Shown piece after piece: positions 53,074 to 60,957 of a stretch of 64,000 bases of DNA. The notes beneath the pieces were generated by a model. That model worked only from the letters and a program-made list of their open reading frames with translations, was not told the origin of the DNA and made no database searches. The position numbers were made by a program, and so were the translations under genes. Numbering within the stretch: position 1 is the first letter of the stretch; each line of letters opens with the position of its first letter. The DNA comes from HLUCCA09 sp039822045 (GTDB taxonomy: Bacteria > Pseudomonadota > Alphaproteobacteria > Rhodobacterales > Rhodobacteraceae), in the NCBI GenBank assembly GCA_039822045.1, contig JBCBMY010000005.1:268461-332460 (forward strand), written 5' to 3'.

Positions 53074-53307
53074 TCAGGCCTCCGGTGCGTCGCTGACGGC
53101 CGTACCGGCCGACGCCGCCTGAGCGGCTTTTTCGTTCAGGATCGTCAGAACGCGCGCAGCGTCCCGCTTCACATCGCGCATGCGCGCCGTGTTCTCGAGC
53201 TGGTTCGTGGCCTTCTGAAAACGGAGGTTGAACGCCTCCTTCTTGAGCTGAACGAGCTGGTCACGGAGCTCGTCCGGCGTCTTCTCACGCAGTTCGCTGG
53301 CGTTCAT
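53074..53307 (-). CDS. rpmC: 50S ribosomal protein L29
   Basis: 77 aa from MNASELREKTPDELRDQLVQ, with the helical hairpin KKEAFNLRFQKATNQLENTA. The C-terminus has a short Ala-rich tail. Normally it follows rplP directly; here a 3-kb insert separates the two, so rpmC-rpsQ and onward need a new promoter or readthrough from the sulfotransferase gene. Confidence 0.96.
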   Translation of the reverse strand: MNASELREKTPDELRDQLVQLKKEAFNLRFQKATNQLENTARMRDVKRDAARVLTILNEKAAQAASAGTAVSDAPEA

Positions 53308-53476
53308 GCGCCTGTCTTCCTTTTCAACGATCACCGGAGGGCCCTGCAACACAGCAGGTCACCCTGATTCCGGTGGAGCTCATGGATGAGCGCGTCGCAT
53401 AGAAGGAAATGCGGCACGACGCAAGCAGAGAACGTAACGGGCGACGAAATCGGCCGTATGCGTGTGGTCTGACGGA

Positions 53477-54109
53477 TCACGCGCCATTACGCGTGGCCCG
53501 TTGGTCCGCAATGTCGCCAAGCCTTGAGTAGAACGCCTCGGCCCGATTGCCCGATGGATACGGCTCATGAGGAACGGCTCGATCAAGAAACGCACAGAGC
53601 GGCTCCCAGCCGGCACCAAGCTCGTAGGTCAAAAGCCTTTCCGGACCAAAAGCCGCCTGAACCTGCCTAGTGTTCCGTGCATAAGCACTGAGGATATGTT
53701 CCTTGTCGTCGAGTCTGTTGCCAAAGACACGCCTTGCGACCAAAGCGGAGCCAACGGTGTCGGGGTTGGTGCTCTCCCGAAGAACCTTGAGGATCGTTGT
53801 CTCCATGCTCGCATACCAATCCTCAGGGCTGCGTACAGACAGGATGATCTTTGCCTGCGGAAAATGTGCGCTGAGTTCCCGCCAAAAGAAGGCGCCCGGC
53901 CAGTCGACCGTTGCTCGGAATCCTGCGAACGCCTCGTCCCAATCCGGGAGGTTCCCGCGAGCAGCCTCGCGCCAAAGGTCAACCCGGTCCGGGTAAGGGA
54001 GGACTTCGTACATGTGGTAGCACGGGCCGAAGCCCAGCATTTCGAGCGCCCGTTTCAGGGACTCCGTTCCGTTTCGGCCGAAGCCAGCTCCAATCACCTC
54101 CAGTGCCAT
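53477..54109 (-). CDS. Sulfotransferase-family protein inserted in ribosomal operon
   Basis: 210 aa. The PAPS-type P-loop variant is GFGRNGTESLKRALEMLGFG at the N-terminus. The conserved IILSVRSPEDWYASMETTIL follows, where Ser/Arg would bind the 3'-phosphate of PAPS. These proteins form a sulfotransferase-like clade with unproven substrates in bacteria. It is oriented with the ribosomal genes, 169 bases before rpmC. The ATG at 54109 is preferred over the adjoining GTG. Confidence 0.82.
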   Translation of the reverse strand: MALEVIGAGFGRNGTESLKRALEMLGFGPCYHMYEVLPYPDRVDLWREAARGNLPDWDEAFAGFRATVDWPGAFFWRELSAHFPQAKIILSVRSPEDWYASMETTILKVLRESTNPDTVGSALVARRVFGNRLDDKEHILSAYARNTRQVQAAFGPERLLTYELGAGWEPLCAFLDRAVPHEPYPSGNRAEAFYSRLGDIADQRATRNGA

Positions 54110-54214
54110 CACAATACTCTGCGCAATTCAACAAAGCCAGTTCGGCACAGAATCCAGCGTCGACCCATTGGGCGCTGGGGGTTGTTGCGAGGGTCGGAGA
54201 CGGTATCAGGGGTC

Positions 54215-54826
54215 ATGGCAAACATCTCCTCCCACTTCTCCACGCGGCTCTACCGAGCGCCTCTCGGGGGCAGTGTCGACTATAGCGAGCTCGACCGCTC
54301 CTGCCGAGTTATCGCAGAGGACGACGAGGCCGGGCAGGAATGGTGCGAGGCGAACGATTACTTTGGATATACCAGCTATGCCTCGCTCACCGACCTGCCC
54401 TGGCGCTTCCCGATCTTCGCCGACCTGGTGAAGGCTCTCGACGGTCACGTAGCCGCCTTTGCAAACGAGGTGGCCTTCGACCTCGGTGACAAGGCGTTGA
54501 AGCTCGAGGACATATGGATAAACATCCTGCCCGAGGGCGGGATCCACACGGGCCACCTCCACCCTCACTCCGTGATTTCCGGCACGACTTATGTAGCGCT
54601 CCCCGATGGCACCTCACCTATCCGGTATGAGGACCCGCGCCTGCCGATGATGATGGCGGCTCCACCACGCCGTGCCGACGCGCCCCCCGATCTTCGCCAG
54701 TTTCTGTATGTCACGCCCCATGTCGGCGACGTCCTGCTGTGGGAAAGCTGGCTCCGCCACGAGGTTCCGATGAACATGGCCGAAGACGAGCGCATCTCAG
54801 TTAGCTTCAATTACAAATGGGACTGA
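54215..54826 (+). CDS. TIGR02466-type 2OG-Fe(II) oxygenase-like protein
   Basis: 203 aa. The pattern of this putative oxygenase family is visible: WINILPEGGIHTGHLHPHSVISGTTYV supplies the metal His residues (written here in part: GIHTGHLHPHSVISG), and VLLWESWLRHEVP plus ERISVSFNYKW supply the distal His and 2-oxoglutarate Arg. Substrate is unknown. It runs opposite to the ribosomal genes; divergent from the sulfotransferase with 105 bases between starts. Confidence 0.8.
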   Translation: MANISSHFSTRLYRAPLGGSVDYSELDRSCRVIAEDDEAGQEWCEANDYFGYTSYASLTDLPWRFPIFADLVKALDGHVAAFANEVAFDLGDKALKLEDIWINILPEGGIHTGHLHPHSVISGTTYVALPDGTSPIRYEDPRLPMMMAAPPRRADAPPDLRQFLYVTPHVGDVLLWESWLRHEVPMNMAEDERISVSFNYKWD

Positions 54827-54870
54827 GAGCGGATGATGGCCAGCCCGACAACCCGAAAATATGGTGCCGC

Positions 54871-55248
54871 ATGATCCTTCGATTGTTCGCCTCCGTCTTT
54901 GTGTTTGCGGCCCTAGCGGCATGCAACACGCCAACACCCATTGGTGAGCCAGACCTCGTCGATGGTCTGCCCCTAACGGAAGAAACACGCGCGGACATTG
55001 TCGAAGGGCTGCCTCGTCTCGATCGTCCGGCCGTTGGTCGGGCCTGTTCCACTGAGGACCGCGAGATCGCGTTGCTTGGCGGCCTTCTCATCGCCGTAGC
55101 AATTGACGCTCAGGCCACCGAGCCATGGTCTCCAGCCGAAACGGCGCGTGTTCGTGATCTTTCCAACCGCTTCGAGGCACTTGGCGGCGACCTCGACTCT
55201 GTGAGCCCGCCATGCCAGGACGCTCTGAATGCCGCCAGACTGTCCTGA
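54871..55248 (+). CDS. Small lipoprotein, unknown function
   Basis: 125 aa. MILRLFASVFVFAALAACNT is a lipoprotein signal with lipobox LAAC. The mature part is acidic and helical, with two cysteines (RACSTEDREI, VSPPCQDAL) that could form a disulfide. No family was recognised. It follows the oxygenase-like gene by 44 bases and precedes the DUF188 gene by 27, suggesting one transcript. Confidence 0.72.
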   Translation: MILRLFASVFVFAALAACNTPTPIGEPDLVDGLPLTEETRADIVEGLPRLDRPAVGRACSTEDREIALLGGLLIAVAIDAQATEPWSPAETARVRDLSNRFEALGGDLDSVSPPCQDALNAARLS

Positions 55249-55275
55249 CCCTACAATCATGAGCCGCGCTTCAAC

Positions 55276-55713
55276 GTGACAACGCTCTATATCGATGCCG
55301 ACGCCTGCCCGGTGAAGTCTGAAGCAGAGACGGTCGCAACACGCCATGACGTGCCGATGGTCTTGGTCTGCAATGGCGGCATTCGCCCTTCTCAGAACCC
55401 GTTGATCTCGGTGATCGTTGTCGATGACGGCCCGGACGCCGCCGACAAGTGGATTGCAGAAGCCTGCGGTGAGGGTGATATAGTCGTAACAGCCGACATC
55501 CCGCTTGCCGATGTATGCGTCAAAGCTGGCGCCCGCGTTCTCCAGCCCAACGGCGAAACCCTGACCGCCGCCAATATCGGCAATCGGTTGGCCACACGCG
55601 ATCTGATGAAAGACATCCGCGCCGCCGACCCGTTCCACCACGGAGGCGGCCCCTCGTTCGCCAAGGCGGATCGGTCAAGGTTTCTCGCTGCATTGGATCG
55701 TCTGCTTCGTTAG
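55276..55713 (+). CDS. DUF188/YaiI-family protein (PIN-like)
   Basis: 145 aa with GTG start. TLYIDADACPVKSEAETVA is the diagnostic N-terminus (IDADACPVK); DIVVTADIPLADVCVKAGA and the end DRSRFLAALDRLL are conserved. The fold is PIN/NYN-like with acidic residues that could bind metal, hinting at RNA cleavage, but the function is untested. Third gene of the plus-strand insert. Confidence 0.88.
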   Translation: MTTLYIDADACPVKSEAETVATRHDVPMVLVCNGGIRPSQNPLISVIVVDDGPDAADKWIAEACGEGDIVVTADIPLADVCVKAGARVLQPNGETLTAANIGNRLATRDLMKDIRAADPFHHGGGPSFAKADRSRFLAALDRLLR

Positions 55714-55829
55714 CCGCCCGGAGACGCGTTTGAAGCGCTCGGCCACTTCGCCAATAAGACCTTGGTCTGATTAGCGCGTCTCGGCTAGTTCGGGGAAATT
55801 CGGTAATATTCGTGGGGGGATTGGCGGGA

Positions 55830-56095
55830 ATGCGCAGCAGCAAAATCAACTATCACAACGGTGTTTGGCCAGAATGCGAACGGCACTGCCAGGAAAGCTC
55901 CCTAGATCTTGGGCAAATTGCTGTTTGCGCCGGCATCAACGATGACACCTTGCTCAGGGCTAGGAGGGGCAGGGAACCAATCAATACAAGACAGTAAACC
56001 GCATCAAGCGGACTTTAGAGCGCGCTGATGACCTTAGCATTCCTCTCAGCGAGCAATGGGAGGAGGGCGGTCCGCCAAAACGCTCCAAGAAGTAA
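55830..56095 (+). pseudogene. Frameshifted small helix-turn-helix protein
   Basis: Frame one from ATG 55830 reads SLDLGQIAVCAGINDDTLLR and then stops at ~55997. The next frame continues with NQYKTVNRIKRTLERADDLS and IPLSEQWEEGGPPKRSKK to the TAA at 56093. Joined, the segments give a ~90-residue XRE/Cro-like helix-turn-helix with a basic tail. The slip lies between about 55963 and 55985, in a G-rich tract (AGGAGGGGCAGGG). This is a real frameshift, a sequencing error, or less likely programmed slippage. Confidence 0.6.
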
Positions 56096-56285
56096 GGAAG
56101 GCTAGATCAATCACAAAGCCGTGTTCAGACTTTCGCATTCGGTCTGGTTGGGATCGCTCCGGGTTCCTTTGAATTGGAGCCAAACCAATCTGTAGTAATC
56201 GGCTAAATCACCAAAGCAAAGCTTTGCAAAGCTCCCATATCCCTTTGCGCGCCGCTACATGAAGCGTCGCAACCAGGGTGAAAAG

Positions 56286-56381
56286 ATGACTGACTACGAG
56301 ACCGCATTGATAGCAATCATGTTTGCCATGCTTGCAGTCAACCTTGTCCGATTGAAACTGGACAACAATAAGCGCAGATAG
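56286..56381 (+). CDS. 31-aa single-pass membrane peptide
   Basis: ATG at 56286 with AGGGTG upstream. The peptide is acidic at the start (MTDYET), hydrophobic in the middle (ALIAIMFAMLAVNLV) and basic at the end (LKLDNNKRR), the classic layout of a small N-out membrane protein. It stops 10 bases before a strong plus-strand terminator, which supports transcription. No family is recognised. Confidence 0.55.
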   Translation: MTDYETALIAIMFAMLAVNLVRLKLDNNKRR

Positions 56382-56390
56382 AACACTGCA

Positions 56391-56429
56391 AGATGCTCTG
56401 ACGATAGGCTTGTCGTCAGAGCATCTTTT
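56391..56429 (+). terminator. Strong Rho-independent terminator
   Basis: A perfect 14-bp stem (AGATGCTCTGACGA / TCGTCAGAGCATCT) with an 8-base loop and TTTT on the plus strand. It ends the plus-strand insert units just before the rplP 3' end at 56443. Confidence 0.9.
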
Positions 56430-56442
56430 CCTTCGGACTAGC

Positions 56443-56856
56443 TTACCAGTCTTCGCGCATCACCGTTCGCGTCTTCACTGGGAGCTTCATCGCTGCGAGG
56501 CGCAGCGCCTCACGCGCGATTGTCTCGGACACCCCATCGATCTCGAACATGATCCGGCCGGGCTTCACCTTGCAGGCCCAGTAATCGACCGAGCCCTTGC
56601 CCTTACCCATCCGCACTTCGGTGGGCTTGGAGGTCACCGGCGTGTCTGGGAAGATCCGGATCCAGACGCGGCCCTGACGCTTCATGTGGCGCGTCATGGC
56701 CCGACGGGCGGCTTCGATTTGGCGCGCAGTGACACGTTCGGGCTCAGTAGCTTTCAGGCCAAAGGTTCCAAAGTTCAGGTCGAACCCGCCTTTGGCATTC
56801 CCTTTAATGCGGCCCTTGTGCATCTTGCGGAACTTTGTGCGCTTTGGTTGCAGCAT
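56443..56856 (-). CDS. rplP: 50S ribosomal protein L16
   Basis: 137 aa. MLQPKRTKFRKMHKGRIKGN and RHMKRQGRVWIRIFPDTPVT are diagnostic, as is GKGKGSVDYWACKVKPGRIM. It organises the tRNA sites of the large subunit. 15 bases after rpsC; the usual next gene, rpmC, is 3 kb away. Confidence 0.98.
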   Translation of the reverse strand: MLQPKRTKFRKMHKGRIKGNAKGGFDLNFGTFGLKATEPERVTARQIEAARRAMTRHMKRQGRVWIRIFPDTPVTSKPTEVRMGKGKGSVDYWACKVKPGRIMFEIDGVSETIAREALRLAAMKLPVKTRTVMREDW

Positions 56857-56871
56857 CTCTCAGATCCTTTC

Positions 56872-57597
56872 TCAGCGGTCGCGGTCGCGACGACCACCGC
56901 CGCCGGCGCCGCGCGGGGCGGGCCCGTCCTGCAGCTCCTGCGCCTTGCGGTCCCGCGCCGAGGGATCGTGCTCCATGATCTCGCCCTTGAAGATCCAGAC
57001 CTTGATCCCGATGATGCCGTAGGGCGTTTCGCCTTCAGCGGTCGCATAGTCGATGTCGGCCCGCAGGGTGTGGAGGGGCACGCGGCCCTCGCGATACCAC
57101 TCCGTCCGAGCGATTTCTGCGCCGCCGAGGCGGCCGGCAACGTTCACCCGGATGCCAAGCGCGCCCATGCGCATTGCATTCTGCACCGAACGCTTCATCG
57201 CACGGCGGAACGACACCCGGCGCTCAAGCTGCTGAGCAATGCTCTCGGCCACCAGCTGCGCGTCGAGCTCGGGCTTGCGCACCTCGACGATGTTGAGGTG
57301 CAGTTCGCTGTCCGTCATACGAGCAAGCTTCTTGCGCAGCACCTCGATATCGGCGCCCTTCTTGCCGATGATTACACCCGGCCGCGCCGTGTGGATCGTC
57401 ACACGGCACTTCTTGTGGGGGCGCTCGATGATCACCTTCGACACGCCAGCCTGCTTGGCTTCGGTCTCGATGAACTCGCGGATCTTGATGTCCTCAAGCA
57501 AGAGGTCGCCGTAGTCCTTGGTGTCGGCGTACCAGCGGCTGTCCCAGGTGCGGTTCACCTGAAGGCGCATGCCGATCGGATTGACCTTGTGACCCAT
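56872..57597 (-). CDS. rpsC: 30S ribosomal protein S3
   Basis: 241 aa. GHKVNPIGMRLQVNRTWDSR at the N-terminus and KH-domain VIIGKKGADIEVLRKKLARM. The C-terminus ends in a Gly/Arg-rich tail (GGGGRRDRDR). The start shares a base with the rplV stop (TAATG). Confidence 0.98.
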   Translation of the reverse strand: MGHKVNPIGMRLQVNRTWDSRWYADTKDYGDLLLEDIKIREFIETEAKQAGVSKVIIERPHKKCRVTIHTARPGVIIGKKGADIEVLRKKLARMTDSELHLNIVEVRKPELDAQLVAESIAQQLERRVSFRRAMKRSVQNAMRMGALGIRVNVAGRLGGAEIARTEWYREGRVPLHTLRADIDYATAEGETPYGIIGIKVWIFKGEIMEHDPSARDRKAQELQDGPAPRGAGGGGRRDRDR

Positions 57598-57977
57598 TAT
57601 GCGGTCTCCTCGACTTCGCGGACCAGGATGGTGAGCTCGGCGAACGGCTTGGTGATCCGCCCGAACCGGCCCCGAGCACGCGGGCGGCCGCGCTTCATCG
57701 TGAGGTTTTTGCCGACATAGGCCTCGGCCACGATCAGTTCGTCCACGTCCAGGTTATGGTTGTTCTCGGCGTTCGCGATGGCCGACTGAAGGCACTTCTT
57801 CACGTCGATCGCGATCCGCTTCTTGGAGAAGGTCAGGTCGTTCAGCGCCTTCTCGACCTTCTTGCCGCGGATCATGGCTGCCACGAGGTTCAGCTTCTGC
57901 GGGCTCGTCTTGAGCATGCGCAGCTTGGCCATCGCCTCGTTCTCCGCCACGCGGCGGGGATTCTTGTCCTTGCCCAT
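57597..57977 (-). CDS. rplV: 50S ribosomal protein L22
   Basis: 126 aa. RMLKTSPQKLNLVAAMIRGK and the hairpin LTMKRGRPRARGRFGRITKP, which lines the exit tunnel and is a macrolide-resistance site. Three bases after rpsS. Confidence 0.98.
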   Translation of the reverse strand: MGKDKNPRRVAENEAMAKLRMLKTSPQKLNLVAAMIRGKKVEKALNDLTFSKKRIAIDVKKCLQSAIANAENNHNLDVDELIVAEAYVGKNLTMKRGRPRARGRFGRITKPFAELTILVREVEETA

Positions 57978-57980
57978 GGC

Positions 57981-58259
57981 TTATTTCCTTTTGGCTTTCT
58001 TGTCGGCGGCATGGCCGTAATACGTGCGCGTCGGCGCGTATTCCCCGAACTTTTGGCCGATCATGTCTTCCGAGACATTCACCGGTACATGCTTCTGGCC
58101 GTTATAGACGCCAAAGGTGAGGCCGACGAACTGCGGAAGAATGGTTGAGCGGCGCGACCAGATCTTGATGACCTCGTTGCGGCTCGATTCCCGGGCTTTC
58201 TCGGCCTTCTTCAGCACATAGCTGTCGACAAAGGGGCCTTTCCAAACAGAGCGAGACAT
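57981..58259 (-). CDS. rpsS: 30S ribosomal protein S19
   Basis: 92 aa. MSRSVWKGPFVDSYVLKKAE and FGVYNGQKHVPVNVSEDMIG are invariant. S19 contacts A-site tRNA via the 30S head. Three bases after rplB. Confidence 0.98.
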   Translation of the reverse strand: MSRSVWKGPFVDSYVLKKAEKARESSRNEVIKIWSRRSTILPQFVGLTFGVYNGQKHVPVNVSEDMIGQKFGEYAPTRTYYGHAADKKAKRK

Positions 58260-58262
58260 GGA

Positions 58263-59105
58263 TTACCGCCCTTTCTTGCGTGCGTGGCGCGAGCGCAGGA
58301 TGAGCTTCTGCGAGGCCTTGTTGGTGTCACGGGTGCGGGCACCCTTCGTGGGCTTGCCCCAGGGCGTGACCGGATGGCGGCCACCGGACGTGCGGCCCTC
58401 ACCGCCACCATGGGGGTGGTCGATCGGGTTCATCACGACACCACGGACCGACGGGCGCTTTCCCTTGTGGCGGATACGACCGGCCTTACCGTAGTTCTGG
58501 TTGGAATTGTCGGGGTTCGACACGGCGCCGATGGTGGCCATGCACTCCTGCCGCACGAGGCGAAGCTCGCCCGAAGACAGGCGGATCTGGGCATAGCCGC
58601 CGTCGCGGCCGACGAACTGCGCATAGGTGCCTGCGGCGCGTGCGATCTGACCGCCCTTGCCGGGCTTCAGCTCGATATTGTGGACGATTGTACCGATCGG
58701 CATGCCCTGGAACGGCATCGCGTTGCCAGGCTTCACGTCGACCTTGGTGCCGGCGATCACCTTGTCTCCTACTGCGAGTCGCTGGGGCGCGAGGATATAG
58801 GCCTGCTCGCCATCATCGTAGCGCAGCAGCGCGATGAACGCGGTGCGGTTGGGATCATATTCGATCCGCTCGACCGTGGCGTGGACGTTGTGCTTCGTCC
58901 GGCGGAAATCGACGATCCGGTAAAGACGCTTTGCGCCACCGCCGCGACGGCGTGCTGTGATACGTCCGGTGTTGTTCCGGCCGCCCTTCTTCGCCAGGCC
59001 CTCGGTGAGGGCTTTGACTGGGCGTCCTTTCCAAAGCTCCGAACGGTCGATCAGCACCAGCCCGCGCTGGCCCGGCGTCGTCGGCTTGTACGACTTGAGT
59101 GCCAT
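58263..59105 (-). CDS. rplB: 50S ribosomal protein L2
   Basis: 280 aa from MALKSYKPTTPGQRGLVLID; upstream in-frame residues are not conserved. RRRGGGAKRLYRIVDFRR and the C-terminal MNPIDHPHGGGEGRTSGGR are diagnostic; the latter His is essential for peptidyl transfer. It is normally coupled to rplW; here 938 bases with a pseudogene intervene. Confidence 0.98.
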   Translation of the reverse strand: MALKSYKPTTPGQRGLVLIDRSELWKGRPVKALTEGLAKKGGRNNTGRITARRRGGGAKRLYRIVDFRRTKHNVHATVERIEYDPNRTAFIALLRYDDGEQAYILAPQRLAVGDKVIAGTKVDVKPGNAMPFQGMPIGTIVHNIELKPGKGGQIARAAGTYAQFVGRDGGYAQIRLSSGELRLVRQECMATIGAVSNPDNSNQNYGKAGRIRHKGKRPSVRGVVMNPIDHPHGGGEGRTSGGRHPVTPWGKPTKGARTRDTNKASQKLILRSRHARKKGR

Positions 59106-59473
59106 GCTTTCTGTCTTCCGTTTGCTTTGCCGAGGTTGGCCCCGGCTATGTTTGTGGAGGCGATGCTCCAAAGAACGCAGCCCCGGACGAATCCGAGGCT
59201 TGCCGATGGGATCGCTTACGGGAGGGGGGCGCAGGCGTCAACACCCGTGCCCGAGATCGACGGTCTAAACCGCAAGGTATCGCAGGAAAACGGTCTTAAT
59301 GAACCAACTTCTTAATGAACAAACGCGTTTACTAATGCGTCTTGACCGCCCCTGCCGCTTGAACGCCAGGCCGCTGCGACCCTTGCGGCGTGGACGGATC
59401 AGTGCCAGCACGTCTCGGGGGTGCGCTTCGTTAAGGTGATCACCGACCTCAGCGCGCTCACGGCAGACAACAC
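59106..59473. other. Non-coding region upstream of rplB, with an unrecognised coding relic
   Basis: One frame (about 59359-59477) reads ERQAAATLAAWTDQC ... VRFVKVITDLSALTADNT and stops with TGA overlapping the ATG of the SRPBCC relic (ATGA). This looks like the end of a formerly coupled gene that I cannot name. The remainder should include a new promoter for rplB, but none is confident. Confidence 0.4.
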
Positions 59474-59950
59474 ATGACGACCGACTTCGAACGCGTGCAC
59501 ATCGAGCGCAACTCCGCAGCCCCGATCGACCAAGTTTGGGCCATATGGACGGATCCCTCCCTCTTCCGCAATTGGTACGGGCCGATGGGATGCTCGGAGC
59601 CGGTCGCCGAGATGGACGTCACAGTCGGCGTCACCCGCAAGATATGTATGGCGATGGTCACGTCCGAACGAACCATGACCTATTGGCTCATCGGCACCAA
59701 AAAAGTCTCCGCCCCAGACCACCTCGTCACACGGAGAGCATGTGTCAAGCGGACGGCACGCTGATCTCACCTGCGTCCATGGGCATGCCCGAGGGCACGT
59801 CCGACACGACCGAGGTCATCGTAGAACTCCAGACAGAAGGCGAAACGATCCTCATGGCGATGACCCATGTCGGCGTACCCGCCGGCACCGCCGGCGGAGG
59901 GCGGCGGGAACGTGGCCTTCGTCAAGCTGGCAACTCTTCCCACGGCCTAG
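59474..59950 (+). pseudogene. SRPBCC/AHSA1-family protein with two frameshifts
   Basis: Frame one from ATG 59474 reads FERVHIERNSAAPIDQVWAI, WTDPSLFRNWYGPMG and VAEMDVTVGVTRKICMAMV, an AHSA1-like start. Near 59730 the family sequence moves to another frame: ESMCQADGTLISPASMGMPE and TEVIVELQTEGETILMAMTH. Near 59905 it moves again: NVAFVKLATLPTA and stop at 59948. Together the three parts give a normal ~158-residue protein, so it is a recent pseudogene or a sequence with two indel errors. It runs opposite to the ribosomal genes it splits. Confidence 0.8.
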
Positions 59951-59984
59951 TCGGTCGAGCATCAGGTGCACAACTGCAAACAAT

Positions 59985-60020
59985 AGGGGCCCCCGAGCTT
60001 CACCAAGCTTGGGGGCCCCT
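59985..60020. terminator. Long GC-rich hairpin between rplW and the SRPBCC relic
   Basis: AGGGGCCCCCGAGCTT and AAGCTTGGGGGCCCCT pair over 16 bp with one mismatch around a CACC loop. It lies 24 bases after the rplW stop (minus strand) and 35 after the relic's stop (plus strand). It has no clean T-run on either side but could end or pause transcription from both. Confidence 0.65.
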
Positions 60021-60043
60021 TGAATTACTGGGCAAACTTAGCC

Positions 60044-60340
60044 TCAGAGGCCAGTCGTCACGTCAATCGTGTTGCCCTCTTCGAGCGTCACATAGGCCTT
60101 CTTGACGTCTTTCCGGGTGCCCTTGATGCCCCGGAAGCGCTTGGCCTTGCCCTTCGTTACGACCGTGTTCACGGCCTTCACCTTGACACCAAAGAGCGCC
60201 TCGACAGCTTCCTTGATCTGGGGCTTGTTGGCCTCGGGGGCGACCTCGAAAACGACGGCGTTGGCCTCGGAGGCCATGGTCGCCTTTTCGGTGATCACGG
60301 GCTTGCGGATCACGTCGTAATGTTCTGCTTTGGCACTCAT
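60044..60340 (-). CDS. rplW: 50S ribosomal protein L23
   Basis: 98 aa. YDVIRKPVITEKATMASEAN and the loop NTVVTKGKAKRFRGIKGTRK. L23 is the docking site for trigger factor and SRP at the tunnel exit. The start overlaps the rplD stop (ATGA). Confidence 0.98.
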   Translation of the reverse strand: MSAKAEHYDVIRKPVITEKATMASEANAVVFEVAPEANKPQIKEAVEALFGVKVKAVNTVVTKGKAKRFRGIKGTRKDVKKAYVTLEEGNTIDVTTGL

Positions 60341-60957
60341 TTCAGGCGCGCCTCCAGAGCTTCGACACCCGCCTTCGTGAGCACCAACGTGTCACGCTTG
60401 AGGATGTCCATGACATTTGCGCCAACCGAGGGGAGCACGTCGAGCCCTTCGATGTTGGCGGCTGCGAGAGCAAAGTTCTCGTCAACCTCAGTGCCATCGA
60501 TCACGAGGGCCCGCTTCCAGCCCAGATCTTTCACCTGTTTGGCAAGGACCTTGGTCTTCGGCTCAGACAGCGCCGCAGCGTCGAGCACCACGAGACGGCC
60601 CTCAGCCGCCTTCGCACTCAGCGCATGGCAGAGACCCAGCTTGCGGATCTTCTTTGGCAGGTCGTGGGCATGGCTCCGCGGTGTCGGCCCCTTATAGATG
60701 CCACCCTTACGGAAGATCGGCGCGTTCCGGTCGCCGTGGCGCGCGCCGCCGGTGCCCTTCTGGCGATAGATCTTCTTGGTGGAGTAGCTCGTCTCCGACC
60801 GTGTCTTGACCTTGTGGGTACCGGCCTGCGCGCGGTTGCGCTGCCAGCGGACGACCCGATGCAGGATGTCGGCGCGGGGCTCGAGACCGAAGATCTCGTC
60901 GGCGAGCTCCACGCTGTCAGCGGCACCGCCGTCCAACTTGATGACGTCGAGTTTCAT
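60337..60957 (-). CDS. rplD: 50S ribosomal protein L4
   Basis: 206 aa. The tunnel loop RSETSYSTKKIYRQKGTGGA followed by RHGDRNAPIFRKGG is diagnostic. In gammaproteobacteria L4 represses the S10 operon; whether it does so here is unknown. The start overlaps the rplC stop (ATGA). Confidence 0.98.
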   Translation of the reverse strand: MKLDVIKLDGGAADSVELADEIFGLEPRADILHRVVRWQRNRAQAGTHKVKTRSETSYSTKKIYRQKGTGGARHGDRNAPIFRKGGIYKGPTPRSHAHDLPKKIRKLGLCHALSAKAAEGRLVVLDAAALSEPKTKVLAKQVKDLGWKRALVIDGTEVDENFALAAANIEGLDVLPSVGANVMDILKRDTLVLTKAGVEALEARLK

